Source: Rhizobium glycinendophyticum (GTDB taxonomy: Bacteria > Pseudomonadota > Alphaproteobacteria > Rhizobiales > Rhizobiaceae). Taken from it: a DNA stretch of 64,000 nucleotides. The translations under genes were made by a program, and so were the position numbers. Positions 1-8,409 of the stretch are shown one piece after another. Where the stretch lies: contig NZ_VFYP01000005.1 of NCBI RefSeq assembly GCF_006443685.1, positions 102,917 through 166,916 of the forward strand, read 5' to 3'. Every line of letters starts with the position of its first letter. Position 1 is the stretch's first letter. The notes beneath the pieces are model-generated. The model saw only the letters and a program-made list of their open reading frames with translations. It was not told the DNA's origin and made no database searches.

Positions 1-945
1 TTCCTTGTGCTTTTCGTAGACCACCATCGACTTCTCACGAATCCGCTTCTGCTCTTCTTCAGACAGCGTGTTGACCTCAAGACCGGCCGCCTTGATCTTC
101 TCCAGCGACTTCTTGTTCAGATCGGCAATCACGCTGCGCTCGACATCGCGGCCGACGCTGGCGCATTCGCGCAAGGCCGCCTGCTCTTCCGGCGCATAGG
201 TGTCGAAGATGGCCTTTGAGAAGAGGAACAGGAACGGCGTATAGGCGTGATTGGTCTCGGTAACATATTTCTGGACCTCAAAGAACTTCGAGGTGTCGAT
301 CGTCACATAGGGGTTTTCCTGCGCGTCGATCGTCTTCGTTTCCAGCGCCGAGAACACTTCACCGAAAGCCATCGGGGTGGCGTTGGCGCCCAGGTTCTGG
401 AAGGTGTCGAGGAAGATGTTGTTCTGCATCACGCGAACCTTCATCCCTTCGAAATCTTCCCACTTGGTGACCGGGCGAACCGAGTTCGACAGGTTACGGA
501 AGCCGTTTTCCCAATAGCCCAGATTGACCAGACCGACGGCTGCGAGCTTCTCGCTCATCATGTCGCCGAACTTGCCGTCGAGAACGGTGTAGGCTTCCTG
601 AGCATTGGAAAACAGGAAGGGCAGGTCGAACACACCGAGCGCCGGCTCGATGCCGACCAGCGGTGAGGACGAGGTAACGACGGCTTCCTGTACGCCAGAA
701 CGAAGCGCCTGGGTCGCCTGAAGGTCACCACCGAGTGCGCCGCCCCAGAAGGCCTGCAGCTTGAGCTTGCCGCCCGACTTCTCGTCGAGGCACTTCTGCA
801 TGGCTTCGATACCATTGCCCACCGGATGATCGGCGTTAATACCGTTCGAAACGCGGATCGTGCGATCGTTGAATTCGGCGAAGGCCGGTGCGGCACCGCC
901 GGCACAGAACGCGAGAGCGGTGGTGGTCAGCAGAAACTTTCTCAT
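1..945 (-). CDS. dctP: TRAP transporter substrate-binding protein, DctP family (partial)
   Basis: This is a periplasmic solute receptor of a tripartite (TRAP) importer; it binds an organic or sugar acid and delivers it to the DctQM membrane pair. The 315 residues visible start with a clear Sec signal peptide (about residues 1-23, ending APAFA) and continue into a DctP-type fold with the motif GNGIEAMQ near the N-terminus. The C-terminus runs off the left edge of the window, with probably a few dozen residues or fewer missing. The start at 945 has a GGAGG-like site just upstream. It lies 46 bp downstream of dctM and is the last visible gene of the leftward xylX-like/dctQ/dctM/dctP operon, so its ligand is probably the substrate of those enzymes. 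The exact ligand cannot be read from sequence. Confidence 0.9.
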   Translation of the reverse strand, partial: MRKFLLTTTALAFCAGGAAPAFAEFNDRTIRVSNGINADHPVGNGIEAMQKCLDEKSGGKLKLQAFWGGALGGDLQATQALRSGVQEAVVTSSSPLVGIEPALGVFDLPFLFSNAQEAYTVLDGKFGDMMSEKLAAVGLVNLGYWENGFRNLSNSVRPVTKWEDFEGMKVRVMQNNIFLDTFQNLGANATPMAFGEVFSALETKTIDAQENPYVTIDTSKFFEVQKYVTETNHAYTPFLFLFSKAIFDTYAPEEQAALRECASVGRDVERSVIADLNKKSLEKIKAAGLEVNTLSEEEQKRIREKSMVVYEKHKE

Positions 946-991
946 TGTATTTCCTCCCTTGGATAAAACGAGACGGTTGAAAAGGCGTGTG

Positions 992-2269
992 TCACCGGAG
1001 CCATTGCGCCGGGACGATGACGATGTCCGGAAAGACCACGAGCAACATAAGGATGAATATCTGGGCGAGCAGGAAGGGCGTGATGCCCGTCACGACCTTG
1101 CCCAGAGGCACCCGGCCGACGCCGCTGACGACGTTAAGCACGACGCCCACCGGTGGCGTGATCAGGCCAATGCAGCAGTTCATGATGAACATCACGCCGA
1201 AATAGACCGGGTCGATGCCCGCCTGCTTGATGATCGGCATGAGGACCGGCGTCAGGATCAGAATGGTCGGCGTGAGGTCCAATGCTGTACCGACCAGAAG
1301 CACCAGCAGCATGATGACGAACATCAACAGCATGGGCCGGTCGATCAGTGGCTCGATAAAGCGGGTGATCTCACCTGGAATATTGGCAGCGGTGATAAGC
1401 CAGGCCGAAACCAGAGCTGCGCAGACCAGGAACATGATGATCGCAGTGGTCTTGGCCGCTTGCAGAACGACACCCGGCAAGTCGCGGGGCTTCAGTTCGC
1501 GATAGATCACCATCCCGACAAACATCGCATAGAAGGCGGCGATCACAGCGGCTTCCGTCGGGGTGACGATGCCAGCTTTAATGCCACCGAGAATGATGAC
1601 GGGCATGCCGAGTGCCCAGGCCGCGCGACCGGTGGCATTCAGACGTTCCTTCGCCGGCGCCTTGGGCAGGGGCTTGATATTATCTTTCCGGACCACGATC
1701 TGCCAGGCGATGACCAAACCGAGACCCATCAGGATACCGGGCACGATCCCCGCCATGAAAAGCTGGGTGATGGAGACATTCGCGGCAACGCCGAAGACAA
1801 TGAAGGCCATCGACGGCGGAATGACGGGAGCGATAATGCCGCCGGAGGCAATGAGACCTGCAGACCGGGGCACGTTGTAGCCAGCCTTTGCCATCATCGG
1901 GATGAGGATAGCAGCAAGCGCTGCTGTGTCGGCTGCGGCCGAACCAGAAATGGAGGCCATGATCACGGCCGCCATGATCGCGACGATGCCCAGACCGCCC
2001 CGGATGTGGCCGACACAGGCAATTGCGAATTCGATGATGCGACGCGACAGACCGCCAGAATTCATCAACTCGCCGGCCAGGACGAAGAAAGGAATGGCCA
2101 GCAGCGTGAAGGTATCGGCGCCGGCGATCATGTTCTGGGCAATGATCTGGCTGTTGAACATCCCCATGTACCACATGAGGGTGACGCCGCAGAACATCAG
2201 GGCGAAGGCAACCGGCACGCCGATCGCCATGACACCAAGAAGCGAAACGATGAAGACGACGAGGGTCAT
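992..2269 (-). CDS. dctM: TRAP transporter large permease, DctM family
   Basis: This is the large membrane subunit of the TRAP importer and carries the sodium-coupled translocation path in the inner membrane. It has 425 residues, the usual DctM length, and is almost entirely hydrophobic with about a dozen membrane segments. Typical conserved stretches include SGSAAADTAALAAILIP near residue 145 and GLITPPVGVVLNV near the C-terminus. Its start codon overlaps the dctQ stop by one base, indicating translational coupling. It works with the adjacent DctQ and DctP; the same operon encodes a 2-keto-3-deoxy sugar-acid dehydratase, so a sugar acid is the likely cargo. Confidence 0.95.
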   Translation of the reverse strand: MTLVVFIVSLLGVMAIGVPVAFALMFCGVTLMWYMGMFNSQIIAQNMIAGADTFTLLAIPFFVLAGELMNSGGLSRRIIEFAIACVGHIRGGLGIVAIMAAVIMASISGSAAADTAALAAILIPMMAKAGYNVPRSAGLIASGGIIAPVIPPSMAFIVFGVAANVSITQLFMAGIVPGILMGLGLVIAWQIVVRKDNIKPLPKAPAKERLNATGRAAWALGMPVIILGGIKAGIVTPTEAAVIAAFYAMFVGMVIYRELKPRDLPGVVLQAAKTTAIIMFLVCAALVSAWLITAANIPGEITRFIEPLIDRPMLLMFVIMLLVLLVGTALDLTPTILILTPVLMPIIKQAGIDPVYFGVMFIMNCCIGLITPPVGVVLNVVSGVGRVPLGKVVTGITPFLLAQIFILMLLVVFPDIVIVPAQWLR

Positions 2270-2802
2270 CAGGCGCGCTCCACCAGCTTTTCGATACCCA
2301 TATGTTCACCGGCAAACATCGCGACCTCTTCGTCCGTGACGCGACCGGTGAGCAGGCGGAACAGGCGTTCCAAGGCAATCAGGCTGCAGCCCGCGCCGGT
2401 GAAGAAACCAATGCCATAGACCCAGCCCATGGACAGTCCGGTCACCGGCGCCTTCATGCTGGAATTGATCGGCAGTTGCAGCCAGGTGCCCCAGAAGAAC
2501 AGCGCGGAAACGCCCAGAATGACGAGATTGGACAGGATCATGCAGACGATCCTCCCACGGCGACCCAGGAGCGCGACGAGGGACTCGACACCGAGGTGAC
2601 CGTATTCGCGGAAGCCGACAACCGCCCCAATGAAGGTCAGCCAGACGAAGAAGTAACGCGCCATCTCATCCGAGACTGTCAGGCCGGAATTGAAGCCATA
2701 GCGCAGCATGACATTGACAAATACCATGATCGCCATGCCGCCGAGCAGCAAGATGAGCAGGAGTTCGAGAAAACGGTAGAAGAGATCGACAGCCTTTGTC
2801 AT
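2269..2802 (-). CDS. dctQ: TRAP transporter small permease, DctQ family
   Basis: This is the small membrane subunit of the TRAP importer. With the start chosen at 2802 the protein has 177 residues and four membrane segments, as expected for DctQ. That start (MTKAVDLF) has a GAGGTG ribosome-binding site a few bases upstream and lies 7 bp after the stop of the upstream gene. An alternative ATG at 2817 overlaps that stop and would add five residues. A longer open frame upstream of it overlaps the neighbouring gene and lacks membrane-protein character, so it was not used. It is followed directly by dctM. Confidence 0.9.
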   Translation of the reverse strand: MTKAVDLFYRFLELLLILLLGGMAIMVFVNVMLRYGFNSGLTVSDEMARYFFVWLTFIGAVVGFREYGHLGVESLVALLGRRGRIVCMILSNLVILGVSALFFWGTWLQLPINSSMKAPVTGLSMGWVYGIGFFTGAGCSLIALERLFRLLTGRVTDEEVAMFAGEHMGIEKLVERA

Positions 2803-2809
2803 CGGCACC

Positions 2810-3979
2810 TCACGCATTGTCGAGGAGGCCGCGGCGGGCCAGATTAGCAAACAGGGCGCGGGTCCCGAACGTCCATTCGGGGCAGGCATCGGTTCGATCG
2901 ACCCAGTTCACCAGACGTCCGAGCTTGGGCGTAGAGATTTCGACGCGATCGCCCACTTCATGGGTGAAACCGAGCCCTGCGCCACGACGATCCTTGACCG
3001 GCGCAAACATCGTGCCGAGGAATAGCACGGCCCCATCGGGATACTGGTGATTGCGATTACGCAACTGCGCGACGAGATTTTCCGGCGAGCGGCTGATCGC
3101 TTCCATGGGGCTTTCGCCCGTCATCTCGAAACCGTCCTCGCCACGCACGACAAGCGCGACGCGGACCTTGCGCAGCACGTCGATCGTGAAGCTCTCATCG
3201 AAAAGGCGGATGAATGGACCGATGGCACAAGAAGCATTGTTGTCCTTCGCTTTCCCCAGAAGCAGCGCCGAACGTCCTTCGACATCGCGCAGGTTGACGT
3301 CGTTGCCGAGCGTCGCCCCCAGGATCCTGCCGTCGGAACGCACGGCCAGAACAATCTCCGGCTCTGGATTGTTCCACTGCGAGATTGGGTGGATTCCAAC
3401 GGCGTCACCACAAGCGACAGACGCCATTGGCTGCGCCTTGGTAAAGATCTCCGCATCTGGGCCGATCCCGACCTCCAGATACTGGGACCAGAGACCCATC
3501 TCCTGCAGCAGCCCCTTCACCTTGGCCGCCTGCTCGGAGCCTGCAACGACACCGCGCAGGCTGTCGCCGAGAACAGGCGCCAGCTGGCCGCGAATGGCCT
3601 GAGCACGACCGGAATCCCCCTTGGCCTGTTCCTCGATGACCCGCTCCAGCATGCTGTCGGCAAAGGTGACACCGGCGGCCTTGACGGCCTGGAGATCGAT
3701 CGGGGCCAGCAGGCGGCCTGCTTTTGCCGAGAGGAAGTCATCGAGCGAGCCCAGATCGGGAAGATCCGAAGCCTGCGCCAGACGCTTGGCGATGTCGTCG
3801 ATTTCCAGAAGCCCGGACGAGGTCGCCGAAATGCCTGTCAGATCCAACACGCGACCGGCGCGCACCAGAACCGGGCACGGTCCTCCGGCGGCGTCGGACC
3901 ATACGCGACCAACGAGGAGCGCGTCTGAGGCGTCCTCGGGAAGAATATCAACGGATCTTAGATTGCGCTCTACCGCCAA
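2810..3979 (-). CDS. xylX: Fumarylacetoacetate-hydrolase-family 2-keto-3-deoxy-pentonate dehydratase, XylX-like
   Basis: This 389-residue protein belongs to the FAH superfamily. It resembles the Caulobacter XylX subgroup, which dehydrates 2-keto-3-deoxy-pentonate to 2,5-dioxopentanoate (2-oxoglutarate semialdehyde) in the Weimberg pathway. Shared features I recognise are GLWSQYLEVGIGPDAEIFTK, the metal-site stretch WNNPEPEIVL, GNDVNLRDVEGRSALLLGKA and a C-terminal GFTHEVGDRV. The acidic residues of WNNPEPEIVL and NDVNLRD are the expected metal ligands. It is the first gene of the operon feeding into dctQMP and has an operator-like palindrome 56 bp upstream of its start. A XylD-like dehydratase, the preceding step of the same pathway, lies in the divergent operon. 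The stereochemistry of the substrate is not settled by sequence. Confidence 0.85.
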   Translation of the reverse strand: MAVERNLRSVDILPEDASDALLVGRVWSDAAGGPCPVLVRAGRVLDLTGISATSSGLLEIDDIAKRLAQASDLPDLGSLDDFLSAKAGRLLAPIDLQAVKAAGVTFADSMLERVIEEQAKGDSGRAQAIRGQLAPVLGDSLRGVVAGSEQAAKVKGLLQEMGLWSQYLEVGIGPDAEIFTKAQPMASVACGDAVGIHPISQWNNPEPEIVLAVRSDGRILGATLGNDVNLRDVEGRSALLLGKAKDNNASCAIGPFIRLFDESFTIDVLRKVRVALVVRGEDGFEMTGESPMEAISRSPENLVAQLRNRNHQYPDGAVLFLGTMFAPVKDRRGAGLGFTHEVGDRVEISTPKLGRLVNWVDRTDACPEWTFGTRALFANLARRGLLDNA

Positions 3980-4034
3980 GACGAACCTCCTCCACGTCCA
4001 TATGGCGAGACGACACCCCTGTCGCCTTGCCGTA

Positions 4035-4053
4035 TTGTCAGGATGTCTGACAA
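4035..4053. promoter_or_regulatory. Candidate GntR/FCD operator upstream of the xylX-dctQMP operon
   Basis: The sequence TTGTCAGGATGTCTGACAA is a perfect 7-5-7 inverted repeat and contains the palindrome TGTC-T-GACA. FadR/FCD-type GntR regulators usually bind short sites of the form TnGTnnnACnA. It sits between the GntR gene and the xylX start at 3979. A closely matching site occurs at 6440-6450, in the promoter between the FAD dehydrogenase and denD-like genes. Confidence 0.65.
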
Positions 4054-4146
4054 CTCCTCACGAACATTAATAAGGAGTGAATGCGCCCCTGTCTACCCCC
4101 GCACCGTTTCATACCCACGTGCGGATGGCGCGTTATCCAGTATGGC

Positions 4147-4875
4147 TCAGAATTGCTCCAGGCTCAGTTCGATGCGGCTCGCCGCGCCATGCATGTGCAA
4201 CCGCATCGCCTCGCGTGCATCGGTCGGATTGCGGCTGGCGATCGCATCGCGCAGCCTCGTATGTTCCGCAATCGTCACCTCGACGATCTCCTCCAGAACG
4301 GCACGAGACCGGGCCGCATTGATCGCAAGGCTGATGCGCTCGGCGATGAAGCCGATGAACATCGAAAAATACTCATTGCGGGTCGCATCCGCGACCGCCC
4401 GATGGAAGGCAAGATCCGCATCGATCCCCTGATCCGACCATTTCTCCGCCCCCGTCATGCGATCCAGTGCCGCATCGATGCGAGCAAGATCCGCCGGCGT
4501 GTGATGAACCGCAGCAAGACCCGCAGCCTCGATTTCGAGAGGCACGCGCAGCTGGAACATGGCGCGGAAGCTGTGCGGGTCGAACAACTCGCCATCCTTG
4601 ATCCGGATGGGACGCAAGGAACGCTCCAAGACGAAGGCGCCAACGCCCTGCCGGGTTTCGACAAGCCCCTCATTTCGCAATTGCGCGATAGCTTCGCGGA
4701 TAACCGAGCGGCTGACCCCAAGCGTTTTCGCTAGCACATGCTCGGTCGGAAGCTTGTCGCCCGGCGCTAGACGTCCCTCGTTGATCTCAGCGGCAAACTG
4801 CGCTGCGATCCGCGTCGGCAGATGATCGCTTCGTTTGATCTGCCCAAGGTTGAATTGACCTATATCGATCGCCAT
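4147..4875 (-). CDS. GntR family regulator, FadR/FCD subfamily
   Basis: This is a 242-residue cytoplasmic DNA-binding regulator. Residues about 20-85 form the winged helix, with PGDKLPTEHVLAKTLGVSR and VIREAIAQLRNEGLVETRQG, the classic GntR signature. Residues about 100-230 form the helical FCD ligand-binding domain. Its metal or ligand site is suggested by DLAFHRAV, AEHTRL and MRLHMHG, which supply an Asp and three His. The gene ends 167 bp before the xylX start and lies 34 bp downstream of the FAD dehydrogenase, in the same direction. It most likely responds to the sugar acid or a pathway intermediate and binds the TGTCTGACA-type palindromes at 4035-4053 and 6436-6454. Confidence 0.92.
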   Translation of the reverse strand: MAIDIGQFNLGQIKRSDHLPTRIAAQFAAEINEGRLAPGDKLPTEHVLAKTLGVSRSVIREAIAQLRNEGLVETRQGVGAFVLERSLRPIRIKDGELFDPHSFRAMFQLRVPLEIEAAGLAAVHHTPADLARIDAALDRMTGAEKWSDQGIDADLAFHRAVADATRNEYFSMFIGFIAERISLAINAARSRAVLEEIVEVTIAEHTRLRDAIASRNPTDAREAMRLHMHGAASRIELSLEQF

Positions 4876-4909
4876 GCCCGACTGCTCTCCGTACCACCCC
4901 GCCGGTTGT

Positions 4910-6367
4910 TCACGAATCTTTTGCGAAATTCAATTGGCAACCGGGATTCATGATGATCCGCGGATCGATGGCGCGCTTGATCGCATTCAGCAGATGCGCC
5001 TGAGTCTGCGGCAGACCGGAGATGAAATCGGACTTCTTCAACCGACCAATCCCGTGTTCGGCGCTGATCGAGCCGCAGAAACCGAGCAGAACCCCATTGA
5101 TCAATCCCTTCGCCTGGTAAATTAACTGGTCCGTCTTCTCCCGCGTTAGTCCCGCCGGCGGCAGCACATTGAGATGCACATTTCCATCTCCGACATGGCC
5201 GTAGGATACACAGAGGCAATCCGGCAAAGCCGACATCACGGCGGCTTCCGCCTGCTGCACGAAATCGGCAAGCTTCGACAAGGGCACCGACACGTCGGTT
5301 CGCAGATGCGGGCCGCGTTTTGCCTGCCCCTCGTTCATGCCCTCTCGGAATGCCCAGAGATTGCGCGCCTGCGCCCGCGATACCGCCACCACGCCGTCAA
5401 GAACAAGGCCGTCCTCCATCACCCCTTGCAGGAAGCGCTGCATCAGATCGTCGATATCCACGAGCCCCGACCCGGAAATCTCCATCAGAACATAGGCCGG
5501 GTAATCACCTGGCATCGGCATCGCCAGATCCGGCATTGCCTCGCGAGCAAGCGTGAAAGCGACTGGCGGCATGAATTCGAAGGCCGACATCAAGTCGCAG
5601 CAGTCGCGTCGCGCCCGACGGTAAAGCGCAATTGCATCGGACAAAGCGTTTAGACCCAGAAGCGCTGTCGCCACCTGCTCCGCTGGCGGCATCAACTTGA
5701 CAGAGACGGCGGTGACAATTCCCAACGTGCCCTCGGCACCGATGAACAACTGCTTCAGGTCAATTCCGCGATTATCCTTGCGCAAGGTCGACAGCCCGTC
5801 GAAGACCGAACCATCCGGCAAAACCACTTCTAGGCCGAGCACCAACTCGCGCGTCATGCCATATCGCAAGACATTGATGCCGCCGGCATTGGTGGAAACA
5901 TTCCCGCCGATCCGGCAAGATCCCTGCGCTCCTAATGCGAGCGGGAAATAGAGCCCAGCCGCCTCCACCCTGTCCTTGAACTCGGACAGCACGATACCGG
6001 CTTCCACCACAGCCGAGAAGTCATCGACATCCAGCCGCCGTATGGCAGTCATCCGTTCTAGACTGATCACAACCTGACCTGCGGGATCATCGGGCGTCGC
6101 CCCGAGGACGAGCCCCGTATTGCCACCTTGCGGCACGATGGAAAGCCCGAGCGCTCCGATTGCCTTGACGGCCGCAGAAACTTCAGCCGTGCTTCTCGGC
6201 CGGACGACCGCGACAGCACCTGTCGTGATGTCACCATGCCAGTCGCGGCAATAGTGCTCGGTTGCTGGTCCCGACAACACGAGATCATTCCCGAGCCGGA
6301 CCCTCAGCGCCTCTACGCGCGCATCCGCCACCCCTCTTTCGGATCCACTCACGTCCTCACGATCCAT
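4910..6367 (-). CDS. FAD-binding oxidase/dehydrogenase of the GlcD/D-2-hydroxyacid dehydrogenase family
   Basis: This is a flavoprotein oxidising a 2-hydroxy acid, in the family containing D-lactate and D-2-hydroxyglutarate dehydrogenases and GlcD. The N-terminal half has the PCMH FAD-binding fold (VPQGGNTGLVLGA near residue 85). The C-terminal half has the family signatures SYGHVGDGNVHLNV and SAEHGIGRLK. The start at 6367 (MDREDV) was chosen because AGGAGG lies six bases upstream; the frame remains open 19 codons further but without such a site. The resulting 485 residues fit the family. It is transcribed leftward from the divergent promoter that also serves denD. The substrate is unknown; glycolate, D-2-hydroxyglutarate or a sugar-derived hydroxyacid are all possible. 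Confidence 0.85.
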   Translation of the reverse strand: MDREDVSGSERGVADARVEALRVRLGNDLVLSGPATEHYCRDWHGDITTGAVAVVRPRSTAEVSAAVKAIGALGLSIVPQGGNTGLVLGATPDDPAGQVVISLERMTAIRRLDVDDFSAVVEAGIVLSEFKDRVEAAGLYFPLALGAQGSCRIGGNVSTNAGGINVLRYGMTRELVLGLEVVLPDGSVFDGLSTLRKDNRGIDLKQLFIGAEGTLGIVTAVSVKLMPPAEQVATALLGLNALSDAIALYRRARRDCCDLMSAFEFMPPVAFTLAREAMPDLAMPMPGDYPAYVLMEISGSGLVDIDDLMQRFLQGVMEDGLVLDGVVAVSRAQARNLWAFREGMNEGQAKRGPHLRTDVSVPLSKLADFVQQAEAAVMSALPDCLCVSYGHVGDGNVHLNVLPPAGLTREKTDQLIYQAKGLINGVLLGFCGSISAEHGIGRLKKSDFISGLPQTQAHLLNAIKRAIDPRIIMNPGCQLNFAKDS

Positions 6368-6435
6368 CTCGTTCCTCCTGCGGACTGCGTCTCGATGCGC
6401 GACCGTAAAATATTCAGTTTTCAAGCGCCAAATAT

Positions 6436-6454
6436 AAGGTTATCAGACAACCTT
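6436..6454. promoter_or_regulatory. Candidate GntR/FCD operator in the divergent promoter
   Basis: AAGGTTATCAGACAACCTT is an inverted repeat (AAGGTT-N7-AACCTT). Its centre read on the minus strand, TTGTCTGATAA, matches 9 of 11 bases of ATGTCTGACAA at 4043-4053. It lies between the leftward FAD dehydrogenase (start 6367) and the rightward denD-like gene (start 6530), so one bound regulator could control both directions. Confidence 0.6.
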
Positions 6455-6529
6455 ACAAATGCTTTTTTCAGCATGAGTGCTTGTGCCCGCCGGACACTGG
6501 GCGGATGAATGGAATCGGAGGAAAAAATC

Positions 6530-7513
6530 ATGCATTTTCTGATCATCGGCGCCGCGGGAATGGTCGGTCGGAAGCTGGCGCAACGCCTGACCAACGACGG
6601 TTCGCTCGGCGGCAAGCCTGTTGAGGCCATGACCCTGGTCGACGTCGTCACACCGGATGCCCCTGCTGGCTTCGCAGGCCGCGTCGCACTGGAGACGGCA
6701 GACCTTTCGGCGCCGGGAGCTGCTGAAAAGCTCATCGCAAGCCGTCCCGACGTTATCTTCCATCTGGCGGCTATCGTTTCGGGCGAGGCTGAACTCGATT
6801 TCGATAAAGGCTACCAGATCAATCTTGATGGCACGCGCTATCTGTTCGAGGCGGTTCGCCTCGCGCATCTCGAAGATGGTTATCGCCCCCGCGTGGTCTT
6901 CACCTCCTCGATCGCCGTTGTCGGCGCCCCCCTTCCCTTCCCCATTCCGGATGATTTTCACACCACGCCACTCACCAGCTACGGCACCCAGAAGGCGATC
7001 TGCGAATTGCTGCTGGCCGACTACTCCCGCAAAGGCTTCTTCGACGGCATCGGCATCCGCCTCCCCACGATCTGCATTCGCCCCGGCAAACCGAATAAGG
7101 CCGCCTCAGGCTTCTTCTCCAACATCCTGCGGGAGCCTCTGATCGGCCAGGAGGCCGTGCTTCCGGTAACGGATGACGTCCGCCATTGGCATGCCTCTCC
7201 CCGCTCTGCCGTCGGCTTCCTCCTGCACGGCGCAACCATCGACGTGGAAAAAGTTGGCCCCCGCCGCAACCTCTCCATGCCGGGCGTCAGCGCCACGGTC
7301 GGCGAACAAATCGAGGCACTCCGCCGCATCGCCGGCGACAAGGCTGTGAAGCTCATTCGCCGCGAGCCGGACGAGATGATCATGCGCATCTGCGCCGGTT
7401 GGGCACCTGGCTTCGAGGCCAAACGTGCCCGCGAACTCGGCTTCGTCGCTGAAAACTCGTTCGACGACATCATCCGCATCCACATTGAGGATGAACTGGG
7501 AGGCAAGCTTTGA
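6530..7513 (+). CDS. denD: NAD-dependent epimerase/dehydratase-family sugar-acid dehydrogenase, DenD-like
   Basis: This is a 327-residue extended short-chain dehydrogenase. The N-terminal Rossmann motif is GAAGMVGRKLA (GxxGxxG), and the catalytic Ser and Tyr/Lys appear in TSSIAVVGAP and YGTQK. The overall sequence resembles D-erythronate dehydrogenase (DenD), an NAD enzyme oxidising a four-carbon sugar acid. The start at 6530 is preceded by GGAGG at eight bases; an upstream start at 6509 in the same frame has no such site. The next gene starts inside its stop codon, so the three rightward genes are one operon. In this context it may oxidise a pentonate or erythronate. The DenD assignment is by resemblance only. 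Confidence 0.8.
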   Translation: MHFLIIGAAGMVGRKLAQRLTNDGSLGGKPVEAMTLVDVVTPDAPAGFAGRVALETADLSAPGAAEKLIASRPDVIFHLAAIVSGEAELDFDKGYQINLDGTRYLFEAVRLAHLEDGYRPRVVFTSSIAVVGAPLPFPIPDDFHTTPLTSYGTQKAICELLLADYSRKGFFDGIGIRLPTICIRPGKPNKAASGFFSNILREPLIGQEAVLPVTDDVRHWHASPRSAVGFLLHGATIDVEKVGPRRNLSMPGVSATVGEQIEALRRIAGDKAVKLIRREPDEMIMRICAGWAPGFEAKRARELGFVAENSFDDIIRIHIEDELGGKL

Positions 7514-8409
7514 CATCGGAACAGAACAAGCGCATCGCCTTTTTGGGTACCGGCCTGATGGGCGCGCCGATGACGCGACGATTGCTCGCCGCCGGTTTCC
7601 CGGTAACCGTCTGGAACCGCGATCTCAGCAAGGCTGAAGCACTGGTGGGCAATGGCGCAACCCTTGCCGGCACTGCCGCCGAAGCGGTCAACGACGCTGA
7701 TGTCGTTATCACCATGCTCTCTGACGGCAATGCCGTCGGAGATGTCCTCTTCTCGGCAGGTGTCGATAACGCGCTGAAGTCGGGGGCTGTCGTTGTCGAC
7801 ATGTCATCGATCGCACCGCCGATTGCCAAAAAGCACTCAGCCAGATTGAGCGAGCGCGGCATCGCCCATGTCGACGCGCCGGTCTCAGGCGGCGTGGTCG
7901 GTGCGGAAGCCGGAACACTGGCCATCATGGCCGGCGGCGACGTCTCAGTGATCGCGGGTCTTGCCAATGTGTTTGCAGCGCTCGGTCGCGTCACCCATGT
8001 TGGTCCCTCCGGCGCCGGCCAGATCTGCAAGCTCGCCAACCAGCAGATTGTCGCCATCACCATCGGCGCAGTTGCCGAAGCCATGATGCTGGTCGAAGCC
8101 GGCGGTGCCTCTCGTGAACAATTTCGGGAAGCCATTCGTGGCGGCTTCGCCGAAAGCCGCATCCTCGACTTGCACGGTGCCCGCATGGTCGAGCGTCGCT
8201 TTGAGCCAGGCGGCCCATCGCGCCTGCAACTGAAGGATCTCAATGCAGTTAGGGCGATGGCTGACGAGTTTTCACTTGCTCTTCCGTTGACGACAGAGGT
8301 GCGCAACGCCTTCGAGGCCTTCGTCGACGACGGCAATGGCGAGAAAGACCACAGCGCATTGCTCCTGCATCTGGAGAAGATAAACAATCGGGAGAAAGGC
8401 CACCCATGA
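7510..8409 (+). CDS. NAD(P)-dependent 3-hydroxyacid dehydrogenase family protein, GarR/GlxR-like
   Basis: This 299-residue protein belongs to the 6-phosphogluconate/3-hydroxyisobutyrate dehydrogenase superfamily, which includes tartronate semialdehyde reductase and L-threonate dehydrogenase. It has the N-terminal Rossmann motif FLGTGLMGAPM, the substrate-binding motif DAPVSGGVVGAEAG near residue 120, and the catalytic lysine in GAGQICKLANQ near residue 175. The start is TTG at 7510-7512, overlapping the denD stop as TTGA, with GGGAGG five bases upstream. Its stop overlaps the next ATG as ATGA. It probably handles a hydroxyacid or semialdehyde produced in the same pathway. Confidence 0.85.
   Translation: MTSEQNKRIAFLGTGLMGAPMTRRLLAAGFPVTVWNRDLSKAEALVGNGATLAGTAAEAVNDADVVITMLSDGNAVGDVLFSAGVDNALKSGAVVVDMSSIAPPIAKKHSARLSERGIAHVDAPVSGGVVGAEAGTLAIMAGGDVSVIAGLANVFAALGRVTHVGPSGAGQICKLANQQIVAITIGAVAEAMMLVEAGGASREQFREAIRGGFAESRILDLHGARMVERRFEPGGPSRLQLKDLNAVRAMADEFSLALPLTTEVRNAFEAFVDDGNGEKDHSALLLHLEKINNREKGHP

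Noticed and set aside
860..2419. Long open frame on the plus strand (519 codons) antisense to the TRAP genes
   Set aside because: It runs opposite well-recognised dctM and dctP, its product is rich in Asp, His and Arg with no domain, and it reflects GC-biased third positions of the true genes.
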